Notes under the pieces: model-generated
What the model saw: only the letters and a program-made list of their open reading frames with translations
The model's database searches: none
Told to the model about the DNA's origin: nothing
Source: Fragum whitleyi
Lineage: Eukaryota > Mollusca > Bivalvia > Cardiida > Cardiidae
Length of the DNA: 64,000 bases
Assembly (NCBI GenBank): GCA_948146395.1
Contig: OX411547.1
Span: forward strand, 35,299,868-35,363,867
Direction of reading: 5' to 3'
Shown: positions 1-12,200 of the stretch, in pieces
How positions within the stretch are numbered: the stretch's first letter is position 1
Layout: every line of letters starts with the position of its first letter
Program-made: the position numbers and the translations under genes

Positions 1-661
1 CCCAACACCCTGTACCAAAAAAAAAATACCATACTTTAAGGAACTATAGAAGTTAAGACATAATTCCTCCTGATGCTGGAATATTGCAACAAAAATTGAC
101 ATTTTGGAAGATTAAATTGTACTTTCATGACCTTTTTCCGGTTAAAAAAGGTTAGATGATTAATGACGGAATATGTTAAAGTCTACTTAGTTTCAATAAA
201 GCAATTTGAAATTCAAAGAAAACGATTTGGTTGAAACAATATATGCAGTAAGTGGGTCCCAGCCCTGTTCTTCATTTTAACCATTGTCAGGCTGCAATAT
301 TTTTTTGTAAAACTGTATTCAAATCCACATACTCAAAGTTGGTAATTATTTAAGATTTTTTTTAAAAATCTTTTTAATTTTAAAAAAAGAAATTGGATGG
401 CACTTATGTGCAGCTTGCTCTTTGTCTTCGGCTTCTGCACAAGCAGGAATTTGACGGGCTCAGCATGACAAGGGTTAAACAATCGCAAATGCTAAAGCAC
501 TACGCAGCCGAAAGATAACAACGCGTTAGTGTAATAACATAATTAATAAAATACATTTCGTGTATTACGTCTATCAGATAAGCATGCATGTGACATTTCC
601 AACAATTTGGTATCTGTACAAATATAGTATTCATTTTAACACATAACGGTAGCGGAAATTA
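1..661. other. AT-rich non-coding stretch
   Basis: I see no gene here. Around 586-612 there is a short piece resembling the terminal repeat of the MITE family called M1 below (GTGACATTTCCAACAATTT), without a matching partner. The rest is A/T-rich with homopolymer runs. Confidence 0.5.
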
Positions 662-1732
662 AACTAGAAAGCCATGAATGGCTTGAGTCGCTCGACAGGC
701 TTAAAATTCTTGTAAAGTAATAAAAGTTTTGACTAGATTTTTTGATATTTTGGATTCTACTGATGTTGAAAATGATTTTCAAAGTTTCAACTATATAACA
801 TATAGAGAAATGACTTCCGCCCATAAAAGACATATTTTTCACCCAATCACAATAATTTTTGACTGCTCGATAATGCGTCACCCAAAGATTACACACAAAA
901 GTTTGATTGATATCCATCAGTTATATTCTGAGAAAATGATTTTCAAAGTTTCCACTATACATGTATAACATATTGAGAAATGACCTCCACCCAAAAAACG
1001 AATATTTTCATCCGATCACAATAATTTTTGGTAGACTGATAAGAGGTCACTCAAGGATCATTCCAGTGAAATTTGGTTGATATCCATCGATTACATTCTG
1101 AGAAAATGATTTTCAAAGATTCCACTATATAACACATAGAGAAATGACCTCCGCCCAAAAAATGAATATTTTTCATCCGATCAAAATAATTTTTGGTAGA
1201 CTGATAAAGAGTCATTCAAGAATTATTCCAGTGAAATTTGGTTGATATCCGTCGATTAGATTTTGAGAAATTGATTTTCAAAGATTCCACTATATGACAT
1301 ATAGAGAAATGACCTCCGCCCATAAAATGCATACTTTTCATCCGATCACAATAAATTTTTGTAGGCTGATAGAGGGACACAAGAGGATCATTCGTGTAAA
1401 ATTGTTTTGATATTTATCTATTTGAAAATGAGAAAACTCACTTTTTACCATATTTGGAAATTAGCCCCCCCCCCCCCCCCCCCCCCCCCATTTAATCCAT
1501 CTTCTTCATTGGATCAAATTTTCTTGACACAAATTTGAAAGAGGGTCACCCAAGGATCATTTAAGTGAAGTTAAGTTGAAATTCATCCAGTAGTTTCTGA
1601 GGAGAAGATTTTTAAAGAAAAAGTTTACGACCGGACGTACGGACGCACTGACGCACGGAATGACGGACGGACGCACGACGGACACAACGCCATGACAATA
1701 GCCCCAGTGGCTTTCAGCCAGTGGAGCTAACA
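662..1732 (-). mobile_element. Helentron-like non-autonomous element, subfamily B, copy 1
   Basis: The left edge carries a short hairpin (AAGCCAT/ATGGCTT arms around 669-684) followed by CGCTCGACAGG, and the right edge ends with CCAGTGGAGCTAA. Between them are about five degenerate tandem units of roughly 165 bp (GAGAAATGAC recurs at 805, 975, 1139 and 1304), a poly-C run at 1465-1489 and an ACGG-type microsatellite at about 1630-1680. This matches the plan of the better-defined copy at 28978-30389: minus-strand 3' hairpin end at left, minus-strand 5' end at right. The units read as short ORFs in several frames but are not genes. Ends are inferred by comparison between copies and may be off by a few bases. 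Confidence 0.6.
1465..1489. repeat. poly-C run
   Basis: A run of 25 consecutive C inside the subfamily B element; a likely assembly or slippage hot spot. Confidence 0.95.
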
Positions 1733-1869
1733 ACCCACTAAATTGCAGCTTTAATATGCTGTAGTTTCAAGATTTACTCGTGTGTACCTAAAGAACAGAC
1801 CATGTGTGACTATACCCCAAGTATTTTCTGGTTTCTCTGTTTTTGAAAATGAAATACATGTACTCCCCC

Positions 1870-2114
1870 GGGGCCGTTTTACTAAACTTCTTACGAAAAA
1901 AATAATCGTAAGTCGAAATCGCAAATCGTACATGATGTTTTAATTTAAAGCTAGATTCTGCCTTGCAATATCTCATTGGAATCGTCTTTAGAAAACGATT
2001 CCAATGAGATGATGAATGACAGAATTTCAAATTTGGTTACTTCTGTAGAAGCAACTTTAATTTTTGACATACGAAAGAAATGTGATCGTAAGATGTTTGG
2101 TAAAACAGGTCCCT
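1870..2114. mobile_element. MITE family M3, complete copy
   Basis: Terminal inverted repeats: GGGCCGTTTTACTAAAC at 1871-1887 against the reverse complement of the segment at 2095-2113 (GTTTGGTAAAACAGGTCCC). The centre is a palindrome around 1974-2010 with arms CATTGGAATCGT and ACGATTCCAATGAG. A second copy at 7855-9615 has the same ends and core in opposite orientation and is split by a Helentron-like insertion. No coding capacity. Superfamily not determined. Confidence 0.65.
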
Positions 2115-2497
2115 GGAGTGCAAAGTTCTGAACTTGATGAATCACTTTTTGATATTTAGGAAATATATAGCAACTCAAGGTTATACATTTATTCTACAGA
2201 TGATACTTATATACTAGGCAAAACTTCTAACCGGCCACTTTAGAAATTTAGAAAAAATGCTGAAAAACAATCGTATCTGAAAAAAAAGTTTGTTTATGAA
2301 GTCACAAGCAAGATACCCACCGGATTTGATTAAAATTACTCACTAAATATTGTCATTCGCACGTGCAATGCGTAAAATGCTCAAAACGTAAGAATGCACG
2401 TGCCACATAAGAAATTGCATTTGATTTAATTTAACTTGAGTTAATCATTAGATGCAATCCTCGCAAACAAGAAAAACGTCTTCATTTGAAAAAAATC

Positions 2498-3609
2498 ATG
2501 GCACGAATGACTCCAGCCGAACGAGAAAGGGCTATCGGTATGCTGCAACAAGGAGCCGGAGTACGAGAGGTAAACCATTTTCGTTGAGAACGTGTTAAAC
2601 ATATGGTCATGTATGGTCTTAATGTTCCATTTTTTGAGCTCAGCAGAAATCTTGTAATTTTCAGGTCGCTAGGCATTTTGGTCGGCGCCATTCTACCATA
2701 GGAGCTCTGTGGCACAAGTTTCAACAGACTGGTAGCGTAAATGACCGACCAAGGCGAGTACGGGAAAGGGTTACAACGCCTCAAGATGACCGGTACATTC
2801 TACTGACACATTTGAGGGACAGATTTCGGCCGGCGACAGTCACCGCCAGGAGCACAGTTGGAATTAACGGGCATCGAATTAGTGACCAAACGGTGCGAAA
2901 CCGGTTGAGGGAATCAGGAATCCGTCCACATCGACCATATGTAGGACCCATTCTGACAGCTAGACATCGACGTGCACGCCTAGCATGGGCAAGGGCTCAC
3001 CTTCGATGGCGACGTGAGGACTGGGCAACAGTGCTGTTCACCGATGAATCGAGGTTTAATCTCAGACGTTCGGACGGTCGTGCTAGGGTTTACAGGAGGC
3101 GAGGTGAGCGTTATCGGGACTCTTGTGTTCTTGAAAATGATCGTTTCGGTGGTGGATCGGTGATGATTTGGGGTGGCATTTCACTTCAACACCAGACAGA
3201 GTCAAGGGTGATCGACGGTAACCTGAATGCACAACGATACCAAACTGAAGTTCTCGGTCCGGTTGTGGTTCCTTTTATGCAGGCACATCAAAACATGATT
3301 TTCATGCAGGACAACGCTACGAGCCATTCTGCAAGAACGACGAGGCAATATCTGACTGATAACAATGTGCAAGTGATGGACTGGCCAGCACGTTCACCAG
3401 ATTTGAACCCCATCGAACACATTTGGGATCTGATAGACAGACGCTTACGTAACGTAAGAAATCCGCCACGGACAGTTGTGGAACTTCGACAAGAGGTTGT
3501 CAGACAATGGAATTTACTCACTCAGATTGAAATTCGACCTTACATTCATTCAATGAGAAGGAGATGTGAAGCGGTGGTAGCTGCAGAAGGAGGTCATACT
3601 CGATATTAA
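2498..3609 (+). CDS. Tc1-type DD34E transposase, two exons
   Basis: This transposase would bind the element's terminal repeats and catalyse cut-and-paste transposition in the nucleus. Exon 1 (2498-2569) encodes 24 residues starting MARMTPAERERAIGMLQQG. A 95-bp intron follows (GTAAAC at 2570, TTTTCAG ending at 2664), and exon 2 (2665-3609) continues in phase 0, giving about 338 aa, normal for Tc1. The N-terminal helix-turn-helix includes VARHFGRRHSTIGALW. The catalytic triad is visible: D151 in LFTDESRF, D240 in FMQDNATSHSA and E275 in DLNPIEHIWD, with 34 residues between the second D and E (DD34E). Read without the intron, exon 1 runs into stops before the catalytic domain, so the intron call is what gives the full-length product. 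No disabling change was seen; expression cannot be judged. Confidence 0.85.
2570..2664 (+). other. Predicted intron in the Tc1 transposase
   Basis: It begins GAG|GTAAAC and ends with the pyrimidine-rich TTGTAATTTTCAG|GTC. It contains an in-frame stop (TGA just after AACCATTTTCGT), and removing it joins the two halves of the DNA-binding domain in phase 0. An alternative is a non-spliced insertion, but the splice signals make an intron the simpler reading. Confidence 0.7.
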
Positions 3610-3871
3610 CATTTGTAAATTTTGAAAAGGAGGGTAACTGCGTTTGTTTAAAGGTTTCAACAGCAAAACTTTATTCAAAATAAGGATAACCTATGCAATT
3701 TTATTTCTAAATTAATTAAATGTTGATCGATGTTTGACTTTTTTCGAATAAATTATTATTTATTGAGCATTGCCTATATTTATTATGTGGCCGGTTAGAT
3801 CTTTTGACTAGTATATTATATTATACTGAAAAATATCCGTTTTAAGAAAACTCGTGAGTCATTTATGTTTT

Positions 3872-3965
3872 GTAACTCGTTACTCGATGGCTCAGCGTGA
3901 AACTGTTGTAACTCCCAAAAAACATATAGGGGGTTGCGACTGTTTCGCGCTGAGCCATCGACCTA
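3872..3965. repeat. Palindromic dispersed repeat, copy 1
   Basis: Arms CGATGGCTCAGCG and CGCTGAGCCATCG flank a centre containing AAACATATAGG. The sequence at 40448-40521 is a diverged copy of the same unit, so this is a dispersed foldback/MITE rather than a local hairpin. Confidence 0.6.
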
Positions 3966-5802
3966 TCGAACTATCTAACTATTTCATAAAGTCTTGTTCT
4001 ACCTCCTCGTACAGCATACTTATTTTCAGATATATAAGACGTTAATCTCACATGTTCTATCGTATTACAATCTTGCCAGTAAAGATGATGGTTGCTACAA
4101 TAACAATTACAGTTGTGGTTACTGTTGTAGTCATTGTTCTCATTCTCGCAAATGAAAGAACACTACGATTTCACTCAAATCCAGAAAAGAATTAGTATCC
4201 TTCCATAAAATATAAATGTAGCGATGAATTTGTTCAGCTTACGGTATTGTTGCTGACCTTTCATATATTTAGATATTATACATGTTACTTTTAATCTGAC
4301 CAGAAACTTTATGTAAGTTTGTGTCATAAAGAATATGTCTATGTTTATAACACCAAATACTTCAATCAGTCATTCAATGAAATGTCTAAAATAGATATAA
4401 AAAAAAAGAAAACACACAGAAAGTCTAAAATTTAATTGTTCTGTCCTTAGGATACCAATAACTAAATAATGAATTTTGGATGTCAGATAAGCAATCGTGT
4501 TTTTTTCTGGAAAAGAATGCATTTAATTGGACTTCTTCTTTACAGAAGCAAAATAATTCAAATATCTTAAAATTAGATTTGATTATTTGAAGAATATTAT
4601 ATAGACTGCATTATTTTCTTGAATATAATTCATTCTCGGTCTTTTGTTGGCGCGTGATGCTTAATTCCCTTATGCGATGATATAAAGACATATGAAAAAA
4701 GATAAGGGATATATGATCGCTTGTAGAATTATATGAAACAGCGGAATACATCAAATCAAAAGATATGTTTCAAATATTTTCGGGAACGTGCTTGCATTAT
4801 CAAGAATGAGCCTTTATTCAAGACAAGTCTTCTCTTTATAAGACGATAAATGCAGTATATTCTTTTCTTTACAAAAAAACTCTTGCTTATAAATAATAAG
4901 AGTCTTTATAGTTTTACTTAATAACTATTTCAATCGAAAGACTTTCACACTTGGATTTTACAACCAAGTACACAACTAGATATCGATGTAAAAGTTTAAG
5001 TGAGTAATCAAAGGTCTATTTTTTCTACACAGGTTGGAGAAAATTATGCTTTGGCCCCTCATTTAAACCTGTGCATCTATATAAACAAATCACCAGTAGA
5101 ATTATCCAAAAAGACACAAAATAGTTTAGATGACGTATTAACCGTTACATTTACGAATTTAAATGTTGTTTCAAACAACTAAGTATAAATGAGGCAGGGT
5201 AGGATAAGATCAGATTGCACGTCTGTGCAGACTGATCTTAGTCTATGCTGTCTGTCTAAGCTTTGAGTATAGAAGACGTTTATCACGAACAGCATGCGAA
5301 GTGTTAAAACAAATAAACAATACTTCTTTTTTTTGATTTTGGTCAAGAGAATATTTGATGGTCTGATTTTGTTCAATCCATATAAGATTCAATGGTCTGA
5401 TAGATTATCAGCCATAGATTAATCAGAAGTTATAAAACAGTTTCGATTCTAAGTATTGTTGAAATGGGTATGTTTTTTTATCTGAAAGTTCTATTTTATG
5501 TTGTACTCATATGTATGTCTCTGTAAATAAACCGGATTATATGGGGTAACACTAGTACAAACATTACATTTACAAAATGATGATGAAGCAAGTTAACCAC
5601 CACCTGTTGTTAAACGGTTCTACGACAAACAAGAAACGGTTAATTGAAGCAAACACAGGTATTATCCAAGATTATTACCCTGGCAGGGCGGAGTCTTAGT
5701 ATCGATTCCTTGCATTCAAGGTTAAGGTAAATCAGCTTCCATTTATGAATACAGAGTTTAATAAAAGTCGACATATTTTAAAAATAGGGTTGGAAACCAA
5801 TC

Positions 5803-5840
5803 CCTCGTAACTTCACCTTGGACAAGCTGAAGTTACGAGG
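5803..5840. repeat. Short inverted repeat
   Basis: Arms CCTCGTAACTTCA and TGAAGTTACGAGG separated by 12 bases. A related but poorer pair lies at about 53055-53095. Probably a remnant of a palindromic MITE. Confidence 0.6.
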
Positions 5841-6170
5841 ATTTGTTAAACTAACTATGTAGTGTGATCAAACTCCTTTAGCACGACTATCCTTCTCGAG
5901 TTAAAATACAAATGTACAGCTATTTACACGTGTACATGGCAATAGTCAGCTGATTTTCGACAGGACTCAAACTATTGAAAAATAAACTAGCAAAATTACG
6001 TCACGCATAAGCCACGCCCTGCCAGTTAAATAATTACGCAGAATAAGTCAGTTTTAACAAACATGATAGCATTTGTTTAAATGTATGGATTAAAGGATGG
6101 AAGGTACACTCAAGTAAGTTATGTCCCTTGATTAACCCCTTTACATTTACATATTTAGTTACATCATTAC

Positions 6171-6296
6171 CTGCCAAAGGAGGGCCAATAATCCCGGCTA
6201 TTCCTCGGCCCATTGATAACAGTCCAAAAGCATTTGTTAGTTTGCCAAGACCCAAAAGATCACAAAGAACGATTGATGTTAGCGAAATGAAAGCAG
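6171..6296 (-). CDS. SLC16-like exon 5b, alternative version of the helix 10 segment
   Basis: 126 bp, phase 1 at both ends. Acceptor CTTTCAG|CTGCTT, donor GGCAG|GTAATG. Encodes [20 protein letters not shown] and ends GPPLAG. It keeps [18 protein letters not shown] and GPP in common with exon 5a but differs in the [10 protein letters not shown] / [10 protein letters not shown] stretch, so it is not a recent identical copy. Both versions stay open with intact splice sites, which argues that both are under selection. Confidence 0.82.
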
Positions 6297-9200
6297 CTGA
6301 AAGAAATAAAGGAATGTATTGATGGAATGAAGTTATTTGTTGTGAACCTATGAGGCCCCCTCTTGAAGGAGAAAATATAAACGAAAATAAAAAGGTGCTG
6401 AATAGGTGTTTATACGTGTGATCTGGATTTCCTCAAAGGCAGGCTGAAAACAATAATCTTTGTTCTTGATCCATCTTGATTGATCTATTATCTTCCAAAA
6501 CCTTTAGCTTGCAAAATTACTGATTAATGCTACTGTAAAATTGCCACATGATTGATTAATAATAACCAAACGAAACTAGGTTTTGGTAAGAATATGTAAA
6601 AATTTCAAATGTTTCTTAATCAGAAAATAGAAGATCAATCAATTTGGAATGCAGAAGTCTTCAAAATGATTATCATGCCCAAACTCTATGAATTAAACCA
6701 CATCGATAAAATTATGTTCACATTTTTAGACTCGGGCTTAAATATTTATTTGAGTTTGCGTAAAATCGTAAAATCCATATTTTTGAATAAAATGTACGTG
6801 TTCGGGTCGTTATATGTATGCCTATATTAACGGACAAAACCCGTTTAAGGGAAAACCGTGGATTCATCATTAAATTCACGATTTTTTTTCGGGCTTTAAC
6901 ATTTGCAGAGAACATCAGAATGCTTCGCATTCGGGCTTCGCATTCGGGCGTTAAACCATTTTTCGGGTCCCTTTAAATGTTAACGCCCTCAATAACGTGA
7001 ATTAACCGTATAATAATTCTCATAATGAACTGAAGAAACATTAAAATATTCTTATCTTCGAAGTTGCCACAATGATTCAAATCGTTATTTGTACATGTAC
7101 TAGCTTTGCATTCAGCAAATCCTTATTTACATCTAATACTTCCATTTTCTGAAAGTTTAAAATAAAACTTATCCGGCGAAATTTAATCAAGACTCTGTAC
7201 CTTTTATTTGGATATTACCTCAATAGAACAACACCGATGTGGATTAATTCAGTTTAGAGCTTTCACTCAGAAATTAGCCTATACAAACATTCAGCGAATA
7301 TTTATCAAGGTATCCTTTTGTATCAGATGCCAACTTACTAAAACATCACCTATTTTGTAAATTCGATTCAACTATTAAATTACTTATCTTCCGTTTTCGC
7401 ACATAATTAGCGCGTTCAAATACCAATGCATGTACCACTTTTCAAAGAATCAATAGATAAATATTCGCCGAATTCCGTACGAGTACTTTTATGTATTAGC
7501 CATCCAAGAATCCACCAGTGTATCCTCACCTGCAATTGGGGGACCTAACGTGGACGAAACCCCTCTAGCTAGTGTCATTAAACCAAACGCGTTGGTTAAT
7601 TTCTCAAGCCCAAGAAGATCACAAATTATAATCGATGTAAGAGATATATATGTTGCTGAAAAACAATCAGTTTTATGTTATTTAAGAACATGTATATAAA
7701 ATGACATAAGAAAATTGTCAGAGATTTGGTACAAAGATTTGACAATGTCCGATAAAGACATTGTAATATATTTATCTTTCTACCATTTCATTGTTTACAT
7801 CATTTCTTTCTCTTGAAAATTGCATGTACAAATATAAATAGATCGGTTGGAATCAGGGGCCTGTTTTACTCAACATCTGACGATCATTTTTTTTGCGCAA
7901 AAAAGTAAAGCTGCTTCTACAGTGGTTACTAAATATGGAATTTCATCTCTCATTTCTCTTCTAAAGACGATTCCAATGAGATATTGCACGACAGAATCTT
8001 ACAAGGAATGAAACAAGAGGACCATGATGGTCCTATATCGCTCACCTTCGTCTCTTTGAGTCCTCCCTTAGCAAAATTAAATGCTTTAAAGATCATCAAA
8101 TGACCATTAGATTATTCAAAGAAAGACATTATTCTATTCCTATGATCCCTGCATAAGTTTCTAGCCTTTTCTGAACCAGTTTCATGTGACCTGGCCAACA
8201 TTCTGCCCAAGTTTCATGACTATTGAACCAAATTTGTGGCCTCTAGAGACTAGAGTGTAAACATAAATTGTTAGGCCCCTTTTCCCTTAATATTGCATGT
8301 ATCCTTCCCTTTTTCAAAATGGTTCATCCTCAAGACAATGGCCAACATTCTGATCAAGTTCCTTGGAGATTGGACCATATTTGTGGCCTCTATAGTGTGA
8401 ACAAGAAAATTGTTATTAAGATCCTTTTTACAGTGATATGGCATGGATCCTTCCCATATTCAATAGGGTTTATTCTTGCGACCTGACCGAGACATGGACC
8501 AAGTTTCATGAAGATATGGCCATATTAGTGGTCTCCAGAGTGTAAACAAGCAAATTGTCTTGAAGGTCCCTTTTCCCTTGATATGGCATGGATCCTTCCC
8601 ATTTTCAATAGGGTTAATCCTTGTGACCTGACAAACATCTTGACCAAGTTTCATGAAGATTGGGCCATATTTGTATTCTCTATAACATAAACAAGATAAA
8701 TATCTTTAAGGCCCCTTTTCCTGTGATATGGTATGGATCTTTCCCATTTTCAATAGGGTTAATCCTTGTGACCTGACAAACATCCTGACCAAGTTTCATG
8801 AAGATTGGGCCATATTTGTATTCTCTATAACATAAACAAGATAAATGTCTTTAAGGCCCCTTTTCCTGTGATATGGCATGGATCCTTCCCATTTTCAATA
8901 GGGTTCATCCTTGTGACCTGACAAACATCCTGACCATCATGAAGATTGGGCCATATTTGTATTCTCTATAACATAAACAAGATAAATGTCTTTAAGGCCC
9001 CTTTTCCTGTGATATGGCATGGATCCTTCCCATTTCCAATAGGGTTCATCCTTGTGACCTGACAAACATCTTGACCAAGTTTCATGAAGATTGGGCCAAA
9101 TGTGTGGCCTCTAGAGCGTAAACAAGAAAATTGTCTTTAAGGCCCCTTTTCCCTTGATATGGCATGGATCCTTTCCATTTTCAATAGGGTTCATCCTTGT

Positions 9201-12200
9201 GACCTGACCAACATTCTGACCAAGTTTCATGGAAGTTGGGCCATATTTGTGGCCACTAGAGTGTAAACAAGAAAATTGTCTTGAAGGTCCCTTTTCCCTT
9301 GATATGGCATGGATTCTTCCCATTTTCAATAGGGTTCATCCATGTGACCTGGCCAACAATCTGACCAAGTTTCATAAAGATTGTGTAATAATTGTGGCAT
9401 CTAGAGTGTAAACACTAAGATTGTTGACGCCGGACGACGGACGACAGACGACACACGACACACGACATACGACGCACGACGGACGACGGACATTCAATGA
9501 TCACAAAAGCTCACCTTGAGCACGATGTGCTCAGGTGAGCTAAAAACCAGGAACGAATAGTTATTTTGCCTTAGGATTAATTTGTCCATAAGATGATAAG
9601 TTAAAAGTGCCCCTGGTGAAATACAATAAAAGAACTACAGTACGAAAAGACATTTTTCAATGTATAACATTCCTTTGTTTTGTCAACTGTAGCTTTTCTC
9701 CAAGCAAATAAAGAATTTTAAATACATGATCATGAAATAACAAATAAATTAAACAAGTCACCTATAAATAGATTGAAAACAAGGATCTGCCTCCATCTAT
9801 TCAGCCAATTTGAGTTTTAACGTCGCTTTGAACATTTTTTTCACATAGATACATATAAGAGGGGGTAATACCAGTCTAGAATCTCTATTTCTCATTGAAA
9901 CCCTATGTTGTTTGTGCCCATTTGAATCGTCTGGACAAGACAAATCCAATGAGTACCCATGATCTAGGATTCGTGTTATTTTGGTTGAAATAATCTTATT
10001 TGAAATCCTAAATCCCCCTTTATCTGTTTCAGTCAAATGTCTGGAATAAATTCCTGGTATTTTTCACAACAGTACTACCATTACATCCTTTTCTAGCCAT
10101 CAGCTGCTATCCCACTTTGGATTGAGATTATCAACCACTTTGTGCGAGACAAACGTCGGAAAGGATAAGTGCCGTTGTCGGGGATCGAACCAATGACACC
10201 CCAATGTTCACTCGGGACACCTTCGGCGATTCTACGGAATAGACCTCGCGAATAATAAGGGCGCAGCCATGAAAGCGCGGCACATCACACGTGGATTTAT
10301 ATGACGTCACAAACATAACTGAAGATGACGCTACTCTAAGTTTTTTTCACATATTGATAATTGATTGATTGATTGATTGATTGATTGAAGTTTTAAGCCG
10401 CTTTCAACATTTTTTTTAGTTATATCGCGGCTGCTGGAGCACCTAACAATGTATTCCTGGTATTTCTCTCACCAGTGCAACCACCACATCCTTTCCTAGC
10501 CTCTAGCTGCTATCTCACATACGTCTACGATTATCGACCCATTGGTGAGAAACAAATAATCGGAAAGAATGAGTACCGCCGTCGGGGATCGAACCCGAAA
10601 CCTCTAAGTTGACAGTCCGACGCGCTACCAACTGCGCTATGACGGCGGCTCCCATCTTGATAAAGAAAATCGTTTAATGCATACCTGTTGTAAGTCCAAA
10701 TATCGATGCAACAATTGTTAACGTGGCATAACTTTCTGCAAACGGTGTAAGGATGATTGAAACACCGGCTATCAGCATACACACGTTGTTCAACATCAGA
10801 CTGTTTATCGACTTGAAATCTGCCAGAATACCCGACAGAATTCTCCCTATGGTGTTAGTTATCCCTAAAATGTAACGAAAATTCCATATCAGTAGACAAT
10901 TTCACAAAACGCTAAGTATGAAATCAACTAATAGGATACCATATTCTCCAAAGTTGGGGTGAAAAACGATTCTGGTTTAGTGTTTGGAAGTAACTAATTT
11001 GAATATTGAGACATACTTTTCTTTTGTGCATTATTTTTAAGACAGAAGGATAACAAAGTAATCTACAGATATGGCTCTTTGGGACTCACTTTTAGGAAAG
11101 ATTTGAAGATTGTTTAATGTTCTCAATTTAATCGCCTGAGGAACAAGGTTCTCACAACAGATACATTCAGGATTGGTTGATGAGATATTCATATAGAATG
11201 AATTGCAAAACGGCCTTAAATAATTACTACTTAAGATATCAAATCCATACTTAACTTACCTATCACAGATAGTAAAAAGGAAGCTTGCGTCTTGTCGATG
11301 CCTGCAAGCAGTGCCCGGTCCACAATGTACACATAAGGCACATAGAATCCTATCATAGCCAGAATATTCCCCAGACAAATACACATAAATCCAAAATTCG
11401 TTAACAATGAGATGTCCAACATCTCAGATAAAACATCAACCACCGGTTTAGGAAGACATGAACAATATTGATGTAGTTTAGTTTCTGGTGGCCCGAGGTC
11501 TCCAGGAATACTTGTGATGCTAGTGATGTAACTAGTCATATCGGGCTGTGACTTGTATTCCGAGATATTTAACACACTGCCACTATAAAATATGTCTTTT
11601 TTATACATCGGTCTAGAATAGTCCCTACTAGAAATGCTCCGCATGGAAGCACCAAGTAAATGCCGACTACCCCCAGCGCCTGCAGCACCAGATCGAGCCA
11701 TTATCTCCTTGGCCGCGTTTCGTTTCGGCTCGTCTACACCACCGTTTCCAACTCTAATTAACGGCTGTATTTCATACGCATGCACACCGTTTGGAAGTGT
11801 GATGGACACCTTTCCTTGACTACTTTCACTTAACGTTGAAACTCTCTTTTTCGTTGGTGACTCCGCTTTAGAATCAGGACTTTTTGCTCTTACCGGAGAA
11901 GAAGGCGCGGATGAAGTTGGTTCCGATTGGTTATCTCCTAATTCGTGATCCTTTAGTGGAGAACTATCAATAACTACTCTTGGTGTTGAGACAGGAGTGT
12001 CTGTTTTATCACTGCGTTCTGAAAACGAGATTTTTTGTATTCGAGGCCGTTTTTGACTAGATGTGCTGTCTTGGCGCTGAATAACTTTGTCTTTTTCAAA
12101 ATACTGACTAGGTAGAGAGCCAATCTCCGATTCCGTTTCTTGTAAACATTGTTCCCTTTGAAGTTTGGCTTCTCTTACCTTCTCTAGGATTTCAGTTGTA

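Larger units (their letters stand above)
2214..3811 (+). mobile_element. Tc1/mariner-superfamily DNA transposon, probably full length
   Basis: Outer ends are CTAGGCAAAACTTCTAACCG at 2214 and, on the opposite strand, CTAGTCAAAAGATCTAACCG ending at 3811. The inverted repeats match at 22 of 25 positions up to CCGGCCAC. The element is flanked on both sides by TA, the target dinucleotide of this superfamily. At 1598 bp it has the usual Tc1 size. It contains an open, intron-split transposase (2498-3609) and an AATAAA at about 3748. Well-matched ends and an uninterrupted ORF suggest a fairly recent insertion. Confidence 0.88.
3812..6170. other. Non-coding stretch left of the last visible transporter exon
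   Basis: I searched the minus strand here for the expected last helix and C-terminal exon of the SLC16 gene and found none. Contents: a palindromic repeat (3872-3965), a short perfect inverted repeat (5803-5840), and a segment at about 5205-5290 that resembles other dispersed sequence near 39440-39500 and 48560-48640. No other gene recognised. Confidence 0.5.

Noticed and set aside
4085..4195. 36-residue plus-strand ORF with a hydrophobic valine/isoleucine run resembling a single membrane helix
   Set aside because: Too short, no supporting signals or homologue known to me; such runs arise readily from low-complexity GTT/ATT sequence.
10577..10648. tRNA gene on the minus strand
   Set aside because: Acceptor, D and T arms are good but the anticodon arm does not pair, and the sequence continues into the SINE body found at several other places.
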